A DNA stretch of 64,000 nucleotides. Source: Anderseniella sp. GTDB taxonomy: Bacteria > Pseudomonadota > Alphaproteobacteria > Rhizobiales > Aestuariivirgaceae. Under the pieces are notes generated by a model. The model was not told the DNA's origin. It made no database searches and saw only the letters and a list, made by a program, of their open reading frames with translations. Position 1 is the first letter of the stretch. The number at the start of each line of letters is the position of its first letter. This document shows positions 6,821 through 15,069 of this stretch, piece by piece. The stretch is from assembly GCA_028289645.1 (NCBI GenBank), contig JANQOK010000017.1, positions 186,001 to 250,000 of the forward strand. Direction: 5' to 3'. The position numbers and the translations under genes were made by a program.

Positions 6821-9553
6821 ATGCAATCCATGAGTGACTATTACAGCGCCATCCAATTGCGGTCTGACCGCTGGAGTGCATTACAGGAAATAACCAAAAA
6901 GCTGGCGGCCAATCCGCAGGGTAAATCCGTTGCCAAACTGCATGGCAAGGCCGAGGAACTGCTTGACGCCCTGGGACCGCTTGAATCCTACTGGGCGTTT
7001 CCCGGAACGGCGGCATTTGACCATTTGCGCCGCCAGTGTGATCACAGGAACTATGAAGACCTGGCGTTTTCGGTGCGGCGGGTTCTGCGGGCGCTGACGT
7101 CGGGCGCCTATCGCAGGCGGCATATACCCCTCGATCGTGATGACACCGACAGTGAAGAGCTGGAAGATGAAGCGATGCTGTCGCCGGAAGCCCGGGCACT
7201 GACCAAGCCGTACTTCGAAGTGCTGTTTGTCGACAATGTCAGTGAACAGCAGGACCGCTGGCTGCGTTCATCGATCCAGCGCATGCATCGCACCGAAGAT
7301 GCGTTCACCTACCAGCCGGTTATCGTGCCAAGCCTGGAAGACGCCCTGATTGCGATTCTGTTCAATCACAACATACAGGCCGTGGTCGTGCGTCCCGGCG
7401 TGACACTTAAATCGAAGAATGAACTGTCAATCCTGCAGCAGTATCTGTCGCGCATCGGCGATGACGAGGATGTTGACGGCCTGCGGCCGGAAAATTATGG
7501 CCCGGAACTATGCCGGCTGATTGCCAAGGTCAGGCCGGAGCTTGACGCCTATCTGGTTACCGACCGCTCGGTGGAATCCATTGCGGGCCTGGACCTGGGG
7601 CTGTGCCGGCGGGTGTTCTACAACCAGGAGGATTTTCTGGAACTGCACCTGAACATTTTGCGTGGTGTGCAGGCCAGGTTCAGGACGCCGTTCTTCACTG
7701 CACTGGTGGACTATTCGCGCCAGCCCACCGGTGTGTTCCACGCCATGCCGATCAGCCGCGGCAAGTCGATTTCGCGCTCGCACTGGATACAGGACATGGG
7801 TGCCTTTTACGGGCCCAACATATTTCTTGCCGAAACGTCGGCCACATCCGGCGGCCTGGATAGCCTGCTGGAGCCGCACGGGCCGATCAAGGAAGCCCAG
7901 GAACTGGCCGCGCGCGCCTTCGGCGCCAAGCACACGTTTTTTGCCACCAACGGCACATCGACCTGCAACAAGATTGTCGTGCAAGGGCTGGTCAGGCCTG
8001 GTGATATTGTGCTGGTGGATCGCGACTGCCACAAATCGCACCATTACGGCATGGTGCTGGCGGGTGCGCAGGTGGTGTATCTCGACAGTTACCCGCTCAA
8101 TGAATATTCCATGTACGGCGCGGTGCCGTTGCGCGAAATCAAGCACCAGCTGCTGAAGCTGAAGGCGGCCGGCAAGCTCAGCCGGGTCCGCATGCTGCTG
8201 CTGACAAACTGCACTTTCGACGGCGTCGTGTATAATGTCGAGCGGGTGATGGAGGAATGCCTGGCGATCAAGTCAGATCTTGTATTCCTGTGGGATGAAG
8301 CCTGGTTCGGCTTTGCCCGCTTCGGGCCGACCTATCGCCAGCGTACCGCCATGAACGCAGCCGGGGTGCTGCGCGAACGGTTCAGGACGGACGAGCATGC
8401 GGCAGCTTTCGAGGCACAACAGGCAGAGCTTGCAGATGCCGATGAAGAGACATTGCTGGCGACAAGGCTGATACCGCCACCGACAGCCCGTGTCAGGGTG
8501 TACTCCACCCAGTCGACCCACAAGACCCTGACATCGCTGCGGCAGGGATCGATGATCCATGTGCATGACCAAGACTTCAAGGGCGAGGTCGAGCAGGCAT
8601 TTCATGAAGCCTACATGACCCACACGTCCACGTCGCCGAACTACCAGATCATCGCCAGCCTTGATGTGGGCAGGCGGCAGGTGGAACTGGAAGGGTTCGA
8701 ATTCGTGCAGCGTCAGGTCGAAGCGGCGATGTCAATGCGGCGCGCCATCGCCACCCATCCGCAGTTGAAGAAGTATTTCAAGCTGCTCACGTCTGGCGAC
8801 ATGATCCCGGAACAGCACCGCGAGAGCGGCATCAAGTCATACTACGATCCCGACCAGGGCTGGAACGACATCTGGGAATGCTGGGCCAAGGACGAGTTTG
8901 TGTTGGATGCATCCAGGGTGACGATTGCCGTCGGCGGGACCGGCTGGGACGGCGATACGTTCAAGACCAAGATCCTGATGGACAAATACGGCATCCAGAT
9001 CAACAAGACGTCGCGCAACACCGTGCTGTTCATGACCAATATCGGCACCACCAGGTCATCGGTGGCATACCTGATCGAAGTGCTGGTGCAGATTGCCCAG
9101 GAACTCGACGAATTGCTTGACGATGCTTCGAAAATGGAGCGGCTCAGTTTTGAGAGGCGGGTCAAGAACTTGATGGAGGACCTGCCGCCATTACCTGATT
9201 TCAGCCGGTTCCACGACGCCTTTCGCGCCGATCAGGTCACGCCGGAAGGAGATATGCGTTCCGCATTCTTCCTGAGCTATGACGAGAACAACTGCGACTA
9301 TCTGGATCTGAACGACGATGGCCTGGCCAGCACCGACAGGGACATCGTGTCGGCCTCGTTTATCATCCCCTATCCGCCGGGTTTCCCGATCCTGGTGCCG
9401 GGCCAGGTGATTTCTCAGGAAATACTGGCCTTCATGCGTGCGCTCGATGTCAATGAAATCCACGGCTACCGGCCCGATCTGGGCTTGCGGGTGTTTACCG
9501 ACGAAGCCCTGGTGCGCCATGCTGCCAAGCACCTGCCGGAAGCGGCCGAGTAG
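6821..9553 (+). CDS. Orn/Lys/Arg decarboxylase-family PLP enzyme
   Basis: The product is about 910 residues, longer than the 700-760 usual for inducible Lys/Orn/Arg decarboxylases. The PLP-binding lysine is K568 in STQSTHKTL. Other class features are FFATNGTSTCNKIV, DRDCHKSHHYG and LFLWDEAWFGFARF. About 290 residues precede the catalytic part and include a wing-like segment (residues about 120-250). A C-terminal part from about residue 730 resembles the end domain of the family. Such enzymes make cadaverine, putrescine or agmatine with PLP. A related activity on another amino acid cannot be excluded. GGGGAG lies ten bases before the ATG at 6821, and a second ATG follows three codons later. 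The gene starts 89 bases after the nitrilase gene and is followed by an ATP-grasp gene. Confidence 0.85.
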   Translation: MQSMSDYYSAIQLRSDRWSALQEITKKLAANPQGKSVAKLHGKAEELLDALGPLESYWAFPGTAAFDHLRRQCDHRNYEDLAFSVRRVLRALTSGAYRRRHIPLDRDDTDSEELEDEAMLSPEARALTKPYFEVLFVDNVSEQQDRWLRSSIQRMHRTEDAFTYQPVIVPSLEDALIAILFNHNIQAVVVRPGVTLKSKNELSILQQYLSRIGDDEDVDGLRPENYGPELCRLIAKVRPELDAYLVTDRSVESIAGLDLGLCRRVFYNQEDFLELHLNILRGVQARFRTPFFTALVDYSRQPTGVFHAMPISRGKSISRSHWIQDMGAFYGPNIFLAETSATSGGLDSLLEPHGPIKEAQELAARAFGAKHTFFATNGTSTCNKIVVQGLVRPGDIVLVDRDCHKSHHYGMVLAGAQVVYLDSYPLNEYSMYGAVPLREIKHQLLKLKAAGKLSRVRMLLLTNCTFDGVVYNVERVMEECLAIKSDLVFLWDEAWFGFARFGPTYRQRTAMNAAGVLRERFRTDEHAAAFEAQQAELADADEETLLATRLIPPPTARVRVYSTQSTHKTLTSLRQGSMIHVHDQDFKGEVEQAFHEAYMTHTSTSPNYQIIASLDVGRRQVELEGFEFVQRQVEAAMSMRRAIATHPQLKKYFKLLTSGDMIPEQHRESGIKSYYDPDQGWNDIWECWAKDEFVLDASRVTIAVGGTGWDGDTFKTKILMDKYGIQINKTSRNTVLFMTNIGTTRSSVAYLIEVLVQIAQELDELLDDASKMERLSFERRVKNLMEDLPPLPDFSRFHDAFRADQVTPEGDMRSAFFLSYDENNCDYLDLNDDGLASTDRDIVSASFIIPYPPGFPILVPGQVISQEILAFMRALDVNEIHGYRPDLGLRVFTDEALVRHAAKHLPEAAE

Positions 9554-9608
9554 GGGGCTGACCCCAAAGGCCATCAAACAAAAAGACTGCAATCAGAGGG
9601 AGACAGAA

Positions 9609-11060
9609 ATGCCCAAAAAAGTTCTCAAGAACATCTCGGAGATCCGGCGCTATTTTCATCGCAATGAGGAACCGATCTATTTTGTCTCCGCGACGAATTT
9701 CAACCTGCTCGGGCTCGACGAATGGGCCAAGAACTTCAAGTACATCTGCTATATCGACTGCTATGACGGACGTCATCCCAACGTGTTCTGCCCGTCCGAA
9801 CAGCCTCATGCCGAGTTTCAGTCCATCGAGGACATCAACAACTACCTGCTGCAGCACAAGGAGGTCGTGGACCTGATCAAGCGCCGCGGCGGCAAGCCGA
9901 AGTTCGTGTTCCTGATGTTCGACGAAGAGACCGAGCGTCTTGCCAAGGAGCTTGGCGGCGAGGTCTGGTTCCCGAAGGCCAAGCTGCGCACCCGGTGTGA
10001 CAACAAGATCGAGACGGTGCGGATCGGCAACAAGGCCGGCGTGCCGTCGGTGCCCAACACGCTGTCTGAAATCAAGGACTACGATCACCTGAAAAAAGTC
10101 TGTGAGAAGGCCAAGCTGGGCAATGACCTGGTGCTGCAATCGGCATTTGGAGACAGCGGCCACACAACGTTCTTCATCAAGTCGGAAGCCGATTTCCGCC
10201 GTCACGAGCATGAGATCGTCGGCGAGGGCGAGATCAAGGTCATGAAGCGCATTGACTGCCGCGGCTCGGCAATCGAAGCATGCGCCACTTCGCAGGGCAC
10301 CATCGTCGGTCCCTTGATGACGGAACTGGTCGGGTTTGGCGACCTGACGCCTTACCGTGGCGGCTGGTGCGGCAATGAAATATTTGCCACGGCATTTCCG
10401 CCAAAAACACGCTCAAAGGCCCGTGAGCTGACCTTCAAATTTGGCGAGCAACTGCGCAAGGAAGGCTATCGCGGATATTTCGAACTGGATTTCCTGGTCG
10501 ACAAGAAGACCGGCGATATCTGGCTCGGCGAACTGAACCCGCGTGTAACCGGCGCATCTTCAATGACCAACCACGCCGCCTTTGCCCATGCCGATGCGCC
10601 GCTGTTCCTGTTCCACTTGCTGGAATTCTCCAAGAAGGGCTTCAAGCTTGACACGGACGAACTCAACAAGCGCTGGGCCGATCCGGACATGATCGACAGC
10701 TGGTCGCAGATGGTCATCAAGCACACTGAAGACAGCGTCGACATTCTGACAGAGGCGCCACAGACAGGCATCTACAAGATGCTGGACGACGGGACTGTCG
10801 TGTTCGATCGTTTCGACTATCATCGGCGCGCCGTTGAAAGTGAAAACGAGGCCTTCTTCCTGCGCATCCTGAAACCGGGTGACTACCGCTATGAGGGCGC
10901 CGACCTTGGCATCCTGGTCACACGCGGCCGCTCCATGACACCTGGGTTCAAGCTCAATGACCGGGCCCAGAAGTGGATCCACGGCATCAAAAACAGCTTT
11001 GCCGCCAGGCCGATGGATGTGGCAGGTGCCGTCGCTGAACCAGCTTTCAAGATCATGTAG
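9609..11060 (+). CDS. ATP-grasp ligase-like protein (often labelled biotin carboxylase)
   Basis: The ATG at 9609 has GAGGGAGA upstream; an earlier start would overlap the decarboxylase gene. The 483-residue protein has an ATP-grasp core. A Lys/Arg-rich loop follows FPKAKLRTRCDNK, a nucleotide-binding segment reads VLQSAFGDSGHTTFFI, and metal/ATP ligands lie near YFELDFLVDKKTG and LGELNPRVTGASS, where E and N are the usual Mg ligands. ATP-grasp enzymes join a carboxylate to an amine or thiol through an acyl phosphate. There is no biotin-carrier domain and no carboxyltransferase gene nearby, so a carboxylase role is unlikely. Next to an amino-acid decarboxylase, an amide ligase acting on the amine product is a reasonable inference. 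An unusual N-terminal 120 residues may bind the substrate. Confidence 0.8.
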   Translation: MPKKVLKNISEIRRYFHRNEEPIYFVSATNFNLLGLDEWAKNFKYICYIDCYDGRHPNVFCPSEQPHAEFQSIEDINNYLLQHKEVVDLIKRRGGKPKFVFLMFDEETERLAKELGGEVWFPKAKLRTRCDNKIETVRIGNKAGVPSVPNTLSEIKDYDHLKKVCEKAKLGNDLVLQSAFGDSGHTTFFIKSEADFRRHEHEIVGEGEIKVMKRIDCRGSAIEACATSQGTIVGPLMTELVGFGDLTPYRGGWCGNEIFATAFPPKTRSKARELTFKFGEQLRKEGYRGYFELDFLVDKKTGDIWLGELNPRVTGASSMTNHAAFAHADAPLFLFHLLEFSKKGFKLDTDELNKRWADPDMIDSWSQMVIKHTEDSVDILTEAPQTGIYKMLDDGTVVFDRFDYHRRAVESENEAFFLRILKPGDYRYEGADLGILVTRGRSMTPGFKLNDRAQKWIHGIKNSFAARPMDVAGAVAEPAFKIM

Positions 11061-11072
11061 GCGCGCGAAACG

Positions 11073-12059
11073 TTGCAGACCCTTTGGCGCGCCATAAGTG
11101 AAGCACAGCCTGGTCCCAAGTGGGCCGGGCTGTTTGACGAATACTGGCCGGCCTATCAGCGCTGGTGGCTGCGCGAAGGTGAGGGCGAACGGGCCACCTT
11201 CATGGAAAGCCGCAATGCGCTCAAGCAGCACATGCCGGAACTGGTTCCGCTTTATGACGATCTGTGTGGGCTCGCCGGCGGCGGTGACCTGGCAGCCAGA
11301 TTCTTGAGTTTCTATTGTCCGCCGCCATACCTGTCCGGCTGTTCGCAGGCGATCTGGCCCGGCGAAGAGCCGGTGATGGTTCGCAACTATGACTATGATC
11401 CGTCTGCGTTTGACAGCCTGATCCTGCATACCGGGTGGCTGGGCCGCAAGGTGATGGGAACCAGCGACGGGTTATGGGGACTGGTGGACGGCGTCAACGA
11501 CGCCGGTCTTGCCCTATCGCTGACTTTCGGGGGACGCCGGCAGGTAGGTGACGGCTTCGGCGTGCCGCTGATATTGCGTTATGTGCTGCAGACCTGTGAA
11601 ACCACCGACGAGGCGGCGCGCGTGCTGGCCAGGGTTCCGACCCATATGAGCTACAATGTCACGGCTGTGGACGCGAAACGGCGCTATGCCACTGTGCAGA
11701 TGGCGCCGGACAGGCCGGCGCTGGTCACCAACGCCGCGGTTGCGACCAATCACCAGTCGACTGTGGAATGGGACAGCCACGCCAGGTTCACTTCGACTGT
11801 CGAACGCGAACGCTTTCTCTTGCAGCGTCTGACGCTGCACGTCGATACCGAGGATCGGTTTGTAGCCGCGTTTCTGAAACCGCCGCTCTATTCCACGGCC
11901 TATGCGGTTGGTTTCGGCACGCTGTACACAGCGGTCTACCGCCCGAGGCGGTTAGGGATGGAAATACGCTGGCCAGGATCATCGTGGCAATTCTCCCTGG
12001 ATGACTTCGTGCCCGCTGCCCGGCACATATACACACCCGATGCCGCCCGGAGCGGATGA
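11073..12059 (+). CDS. C45-family Cys-Ntn acyltransferase/hydrolase
   Basis: The frame begins with TTG at 11073, only 12 bases after the ATP-grasp stop, and no Shine-Dalgarno is clear, so translation may be coupled. The 328-residue product resembles the acyl-CoA:6-aminopenicillanic-acid acyltransferase / C45 family. A Cys (C90 in YLSGCSQAIW) followed by VMVRNYDYDP matches the nucleophile Cys and the downstream RNxD motif. Other segments (GLVDGVNDAGLALSLTFGG) fit the Ntn fold. In several family members the Cys is exposed by autocleavage; here about 90 residues precede it and could be a propeptide. The family forms or cleaves amides. It is the last gene of the nitrilase/decarboxylase/ATP-grasp run, so acylation or deacylation of an amine conjugate is a likely but unproven role. 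Confidence 0.8.
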   Translation: MQTLWRAISEAQPGPKWAGLFDEYWPAYQRWWLREGEGERATFMESRNALKQHMPELVPLYDDLCGLAGGGDLAARFLSFYCPPPYLSGCSQAIWPGEEPVMVRNYDYDPSAFDSLILHTGWLGRKVMGTSDGLWGLVDGVNDAGLALSLTFGGRRQVGDGFGVPLILRYVLQTCETTDEAARVLARVPTHMSYNVTAVDAKRRYATVQMAPDRPALVTNAAVATNHQSTVEWDSHARFTSTVERERFLLQRLTLHVDTEDRFVAAFLKPPLYSTAYAVGFGTLYTAVYRPRRLGMEIRWPGSSWQFSLDDFVPAARHIYTPDAARSG

Positions 12060-12125
12060 AGAGCGAAATTGGCGACATCGGAATGTCTGAGCAACGTTAT
12101 GGGTTTAGGTGAGCGCCCATGTTGC

Positions 12126-12169
12126 TCTTGCCGGTGATGCCGCCTATACAGGCGGTACACGCACGGCAA
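12126..12169. other. Nested inverted repeat in the serS leader
   Basis: CTTGCCG (12126-12132) pairs with CGGCAAG (12163-12169), and inside it CCGCCT (12139-12144) pairs with AGGCGG (12149-12154) around a four-base loop. Both stems are perfect. The element lies between the C45 gene and serS and lacks a T-run, so it is either a transcript-end stem or a structured serS leader. Confidence 0.45.
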
Positions 12170-12215
12170 GATGGTCGTGTGTGATCGTTCCACCCCTTAT
12201 TGCAGACAAAAACCG

Positions 12216-13496
12216 ATGTTCGATATTCGCTGGATTCGTGAAAATGCCGACGCATTTGATGCCGGCCTGGCCTTGCGGGGCGCCGAACCCCATGCCGCCC
12301 GCCTGCTGGAGCTTGACGAAGCACGCCGGGCTCACCTGCAGAAATTGCAGGATGCCCAGTCACGACGTAACTCCGCGTCGAAGGAGATCGGCCAGGCAAT
12401 GGGAGCTGGCGATACGGAAAAAGCCGAAGCCCTCAAGGCGGAAGTCGGTGACCTGAAAACCATCATTCAATCAGGCGAAGACGAAGAACGCCGCATTGAC
12501 GAAGAGCTGAATGCAATCCTGAGCAGCCTGCCGAACCTGCCATTGGCCGAAGTGCCGGCGGGCCAGGACGAGGCTGACAATGTCGAGGTGCGCCGGGTCG
12601 GCGATGTGAAGCCGCTTGGCTTTGAGGCCAAGCAGCATTTTGAAATCGGTGAAGCGCTCGGCCTGATGGATTTTGAAACAGCCGCCAAAATGTCCGGTGC
12701 CCGGTTCACTGTGTTGAGAGGCGGGCTGGCGCGACTGGAGCGTGCCATCGGCCAGTTCATGCTGGATATACAGACGACAGAGCACGGCTATGAAGAAGTT
12801 AACCCGCCTTTGCTGGTGCGCGACGATGCTTTGTTCGGCACCGGCCAGTTGCCGAAGTTTGCCGAAGACCAGTTTCACACAACTGATGAACGCTGGCTGA
12901 TCCCGACGTCGGAAGTACCTCTGACCAACCTCGTTCGTGAGAGCATTCTTGAAACCGACGATCTGCCGATCCGGGTCACGGCGCTGACCCCGTGTTTCCG
13001 CGCAGAAGCCGGGGCTGCCGGCAGGGATACCCGCGGCATGATCCGCCAGCACCAGTTCTGGAAGGTTGAAATGGTGTCGATCACGGCGCCGGAAACCTCG
13101 CGCGATGAGCTGGACCGCATGACCGGATGTGCCGAAGAAGTTCTGAAACGGCTTGGGTTGCCGTACCGGGTGATGGCGCTGTGCGCCGGCGACATGGGGT
13201 TCGGCGCCCAGATGACCTATGACCTGGAAGTCTGGCTGCCGGGACAGGAAGCCTACCGCGAGATATCAAGTTGTTCGGTGTGTGGAGATTTCCAGGCACG
13301 GCGGATGAATGCGCGGGTGCGCGAACAAGCCGGCAAGGGCACCCGTTTCGTTCACACGCTGAATGGCTCGGGGCTCGCCGTCGGGCGCACCCTGATTGCG
13401 GTGATCGAGAATTACCAGCAGGCCGACGGGACAGTTGCTGTCCCGCCTGCGCTGCAACCGTATATGGGCGGTGTCGACACCATTGGGCCTGCCTGA
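12216..13496 (+). CDS. serS: Serine--tRNA ligase
   Basis: The 426-residue product is of normal length for a bacterial SerRS. Residues about 30-100 form the antiparallel coiled-coil arm that contacts the long variable arm of tRNA-Ser. The class II core follows, with motif 2 near [20 protein letters not shown] (Arg contacts ATP) and motif 3 near [19 protein letters not shown]. It charges tRNA-Ser with serine in the cytoplasm. I chose the ATG at 12216 (MFDIRW), the conserved N-terminus of the family; the longer reading adds 15 non-conserved residues. Its stop overlaps the surE start (TGATG), so serS and surE are translationally coupled. Confidence 0.97.
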   Translation: MFDIRWIRENADAFDAGLALRGAEPHAARLLELDEARRAHLQKLQDAQSRRNSASKEIGQAMGAGDTEKAEALKAEVGDLKTIIQSGEDEERRIDEELNAILSSLPNLPLAEVPAGQDEADNVEVRRVGDVKPLGFEAKQHFEIGEALGLMDFETAAKMSGARFTVLRGGLARLERAIGQFMLDIQTTEHGYEEVNPPLLVRDDALFGTGQLPKFAEDQFHTTDERWLIPTSEVPLTNLVRESILETDDLPIRVTALTPCFRAEAGAAGRDTRGMIRQHQFWKVEMVSITAPETSRDELDRMTGCAEEVLKRLGLPYRVMALCAGDMGFGAQMTYDLEVWLPGQEAYREISSCSVCGDFQARRMNARVREQAGKGTRFVHTLNGSGLAVGRTLIAVIENYQQADGTVAVPPALQPYMGGVDTIGPA

Positions 13497-14278
13497 TGCT
13501 GACCAGGACCAATGGTGAACCCTTCCGCATTCTGCTGGCCAATGATGACGGCATCAATGCGCCGGGTCTTGAAGTGCTGGAAGCCATTGCGTCCGAGCTC
13601 AGCGATGATGTCTGGATCGTGGCACCGGAGAGTGAGCAGTCCGGGGCAGGGCGATCGATCTCGCTGTCGCGCCCGCTGCGCATGCGCGAGTTGGGGCCAC
13701 GCCGGTTTGCCGTCGAGGGCACACCGGCCGACAGTGTCTTGATGGGCGTGCGCCACATCATGCCGGAACGGCCGGACCTGATCCTGTCTGGCGTCAACCG
13801 TGGCCAGAACATTGCCGACGATGTGACCTATTCCGGTACTATTGCGGCGGCAATGGAAGGAACAGCGCTCGGTATCCGCTCAATGGCACTCAGCCAGACC
13901 TATGGCTTGGCCGGGCGCAATGTGCCGTGGGATACGGGGCGCAGCATCGGTGCACAGATCGTGAAAGACCTGGTTGAAACCGAGACGGTGCCAGGCGTGC
14001 TGATGAATATCAATTTTCCTGATTGCGACGCAGGCGACGTAAAGGGGGTGCAATACACCCGGCAGGGCCAACGCGATCAAAACCTGCTGATGCTCGACCA
14101 GCGAACTGATGCCCGTGGCCGCGACTATTTCTGGATCGGTTTCAAGCGCCAGCAGTCGAATCCGCCGACCGGCACCGACATCCATGCGGTGTACAACGGC
14201 TTTGTGTCGGTGACACCGCTGCACGCCAACCTGACGCAACTTGATCTGCTGGCTCAGTTGCAGACGGGCGGAGCCTAG
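13496..14278 (+). CDS. surE: 5'/3'-nucleotidase SurE
   Basis: The product is 260 residues, the usual SurE size. Metal ligands are visible in ILLANDDGINAPG (two Asp), in SLSRPLR and in ILSGVNRGQN (Asn), and YSGTIAAAMEG is the conserved loop after it. SurE removes phosphate from nucleoside 5'- and 3'-monophosphates with a divalent metal and is linked to stationary-phase survival. The ATG at 13496 overlaps the serS stop. The next gene is pcm, an arrangement conserved across proteobacteria, where the pair is thought to act in stress survival. Confidence 0.96.
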   Translation: MLTRTNGEPFRILLANDDGINAPGLEVLEAIASELSDDVWIVAPESEQSGAGRSISLSRPLRMRELGPRRFAVEGTPADSVLMGVRHIMPERPDLILSGVNRGQNIADDVTYSGTIAAAMEGTALGIRSMALSQTYGLAGRNVPWDTGRSIGAQIVKDLVETETVPGVLMNINFPDCDAGDVKGVQYTRQGQRDQNLLMLDQRTDARGRDYFWIGFKRQQSNPPTGTDIHAVYNGFVSVTPLHANLTQLDLLAQLQTGGA

Positions 14279-14288
14279 GTCCTCATCC

Positions 14289-14933
14289 ATGACGGCAACA
14301 GATCAACAGAAGATTGAACTGATCATGGGGCTGCGCTCGCGGGGCATTCGCGATACCAGGGTGCTTGAAGCAATTGAGACAGTGCCGCGCGAAGCATTCG
14401 TGCCGGACGCCTTCCAGGATCTGGCCTATGCCGACCAGGCCTTGCCGATCGAGTGCGGGCAGACCCTTTCACAACCGTTCATCGTGGCTTTCATGACCGA
14501 GAAGCTCAAAGTCGGTGAACGAATGAAGGTGCTGGAGATCGGAACCGGCAGCGGCTATCAGACCGTGATTCTGGCTCAGCTTTGCCGGCGGGTATACACC
14601 ATCGAGCGGTATCGTACTCTGCTCAAGTCGGCTGAGCGGCGCTTTGCCAAGCTCAGGCAGGCCAATATCACCACGCTGCTTGGCGATGGCAACAAGGGCT
14701 GGCCCAAGCAGGCCCCGTTTGAACGCATCATCGTAACCGCAGCCGCTCCGCAGTTGCCGCGCCAGCTCGTTGAACAACTGGCTGTCGGCGGCATTCTTGT
14801 GGTGCCGGTGGAGGTGTCTCCCGGCCGGCAGGAAATCCTGCGCATTACCCGCACCGAGGACGATTTCACCCGCGAAAGTTTACTGCCTGTACGCTTCGTT
14901 CCGTTGGTCGAGGGCATTGCAAGGGGTATGTAA
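14289..14933 (+). CDS. pcm: Protein-L-isoaspartate O-methyltransferase
   Basis: From the ATG at 14289 the protein has 214 residues, normal for PIMT. The active-site loop GQTLSQPFIVAFMTE with its Ser-Gln-Pro is intact, the SAM-binding motif I is VLEIGTGSGYQTVILA, and the family segment PREAFVPDAFQDLAYAD is present. The enzyme methylates isoaspartyl residues in damaged proteins so that they can return to aspartate. It starts ten bases after surE. A second PIMT-like gene in this window (54480) has lost the Ser-Gln-Pro, so this copy is the likely repair enzyme. Confidence 0.95.
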   Translation: MTATDQQKIELIMGLRSRGIRDTRVLEAIETVPREAFVPDAFQDLAYADQALPIECGQTLSQPFIVAFMTEKLKVGERMKVLEIGTGSGYQTVILAQLCRRVYTIERYRTLLKSAERRFAKLRQANITTLLGDGNKGWPKQAPFERIIVTAAAPQLPRQLVEQLAVGGILVVPVEVSPGRQEILRITRTEDDFTRESLLPVRFVPLVEGIARGM

Positions 14934-15069
14934 ACCGAGGTTTTCCGCCAAATCCGAAAAAAGCCGGCAAAAAAAGAAGTGGTTCTTTAACTGATAAACT
15001 CCTCCTTAACCTAAACCGTTCACTATCGGCTCCAGTCCAGTTTGTATGTACTGTGTTTGGGGTAAGGGT

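Noticed and set aside
9609..11060. Biotin carboxylase label for the ATP-grasp protein
   Set aside because: No biotin-carrier domain, no carboxyltransferase nearby, and the context is a decarboxylase/acyltransferase set.
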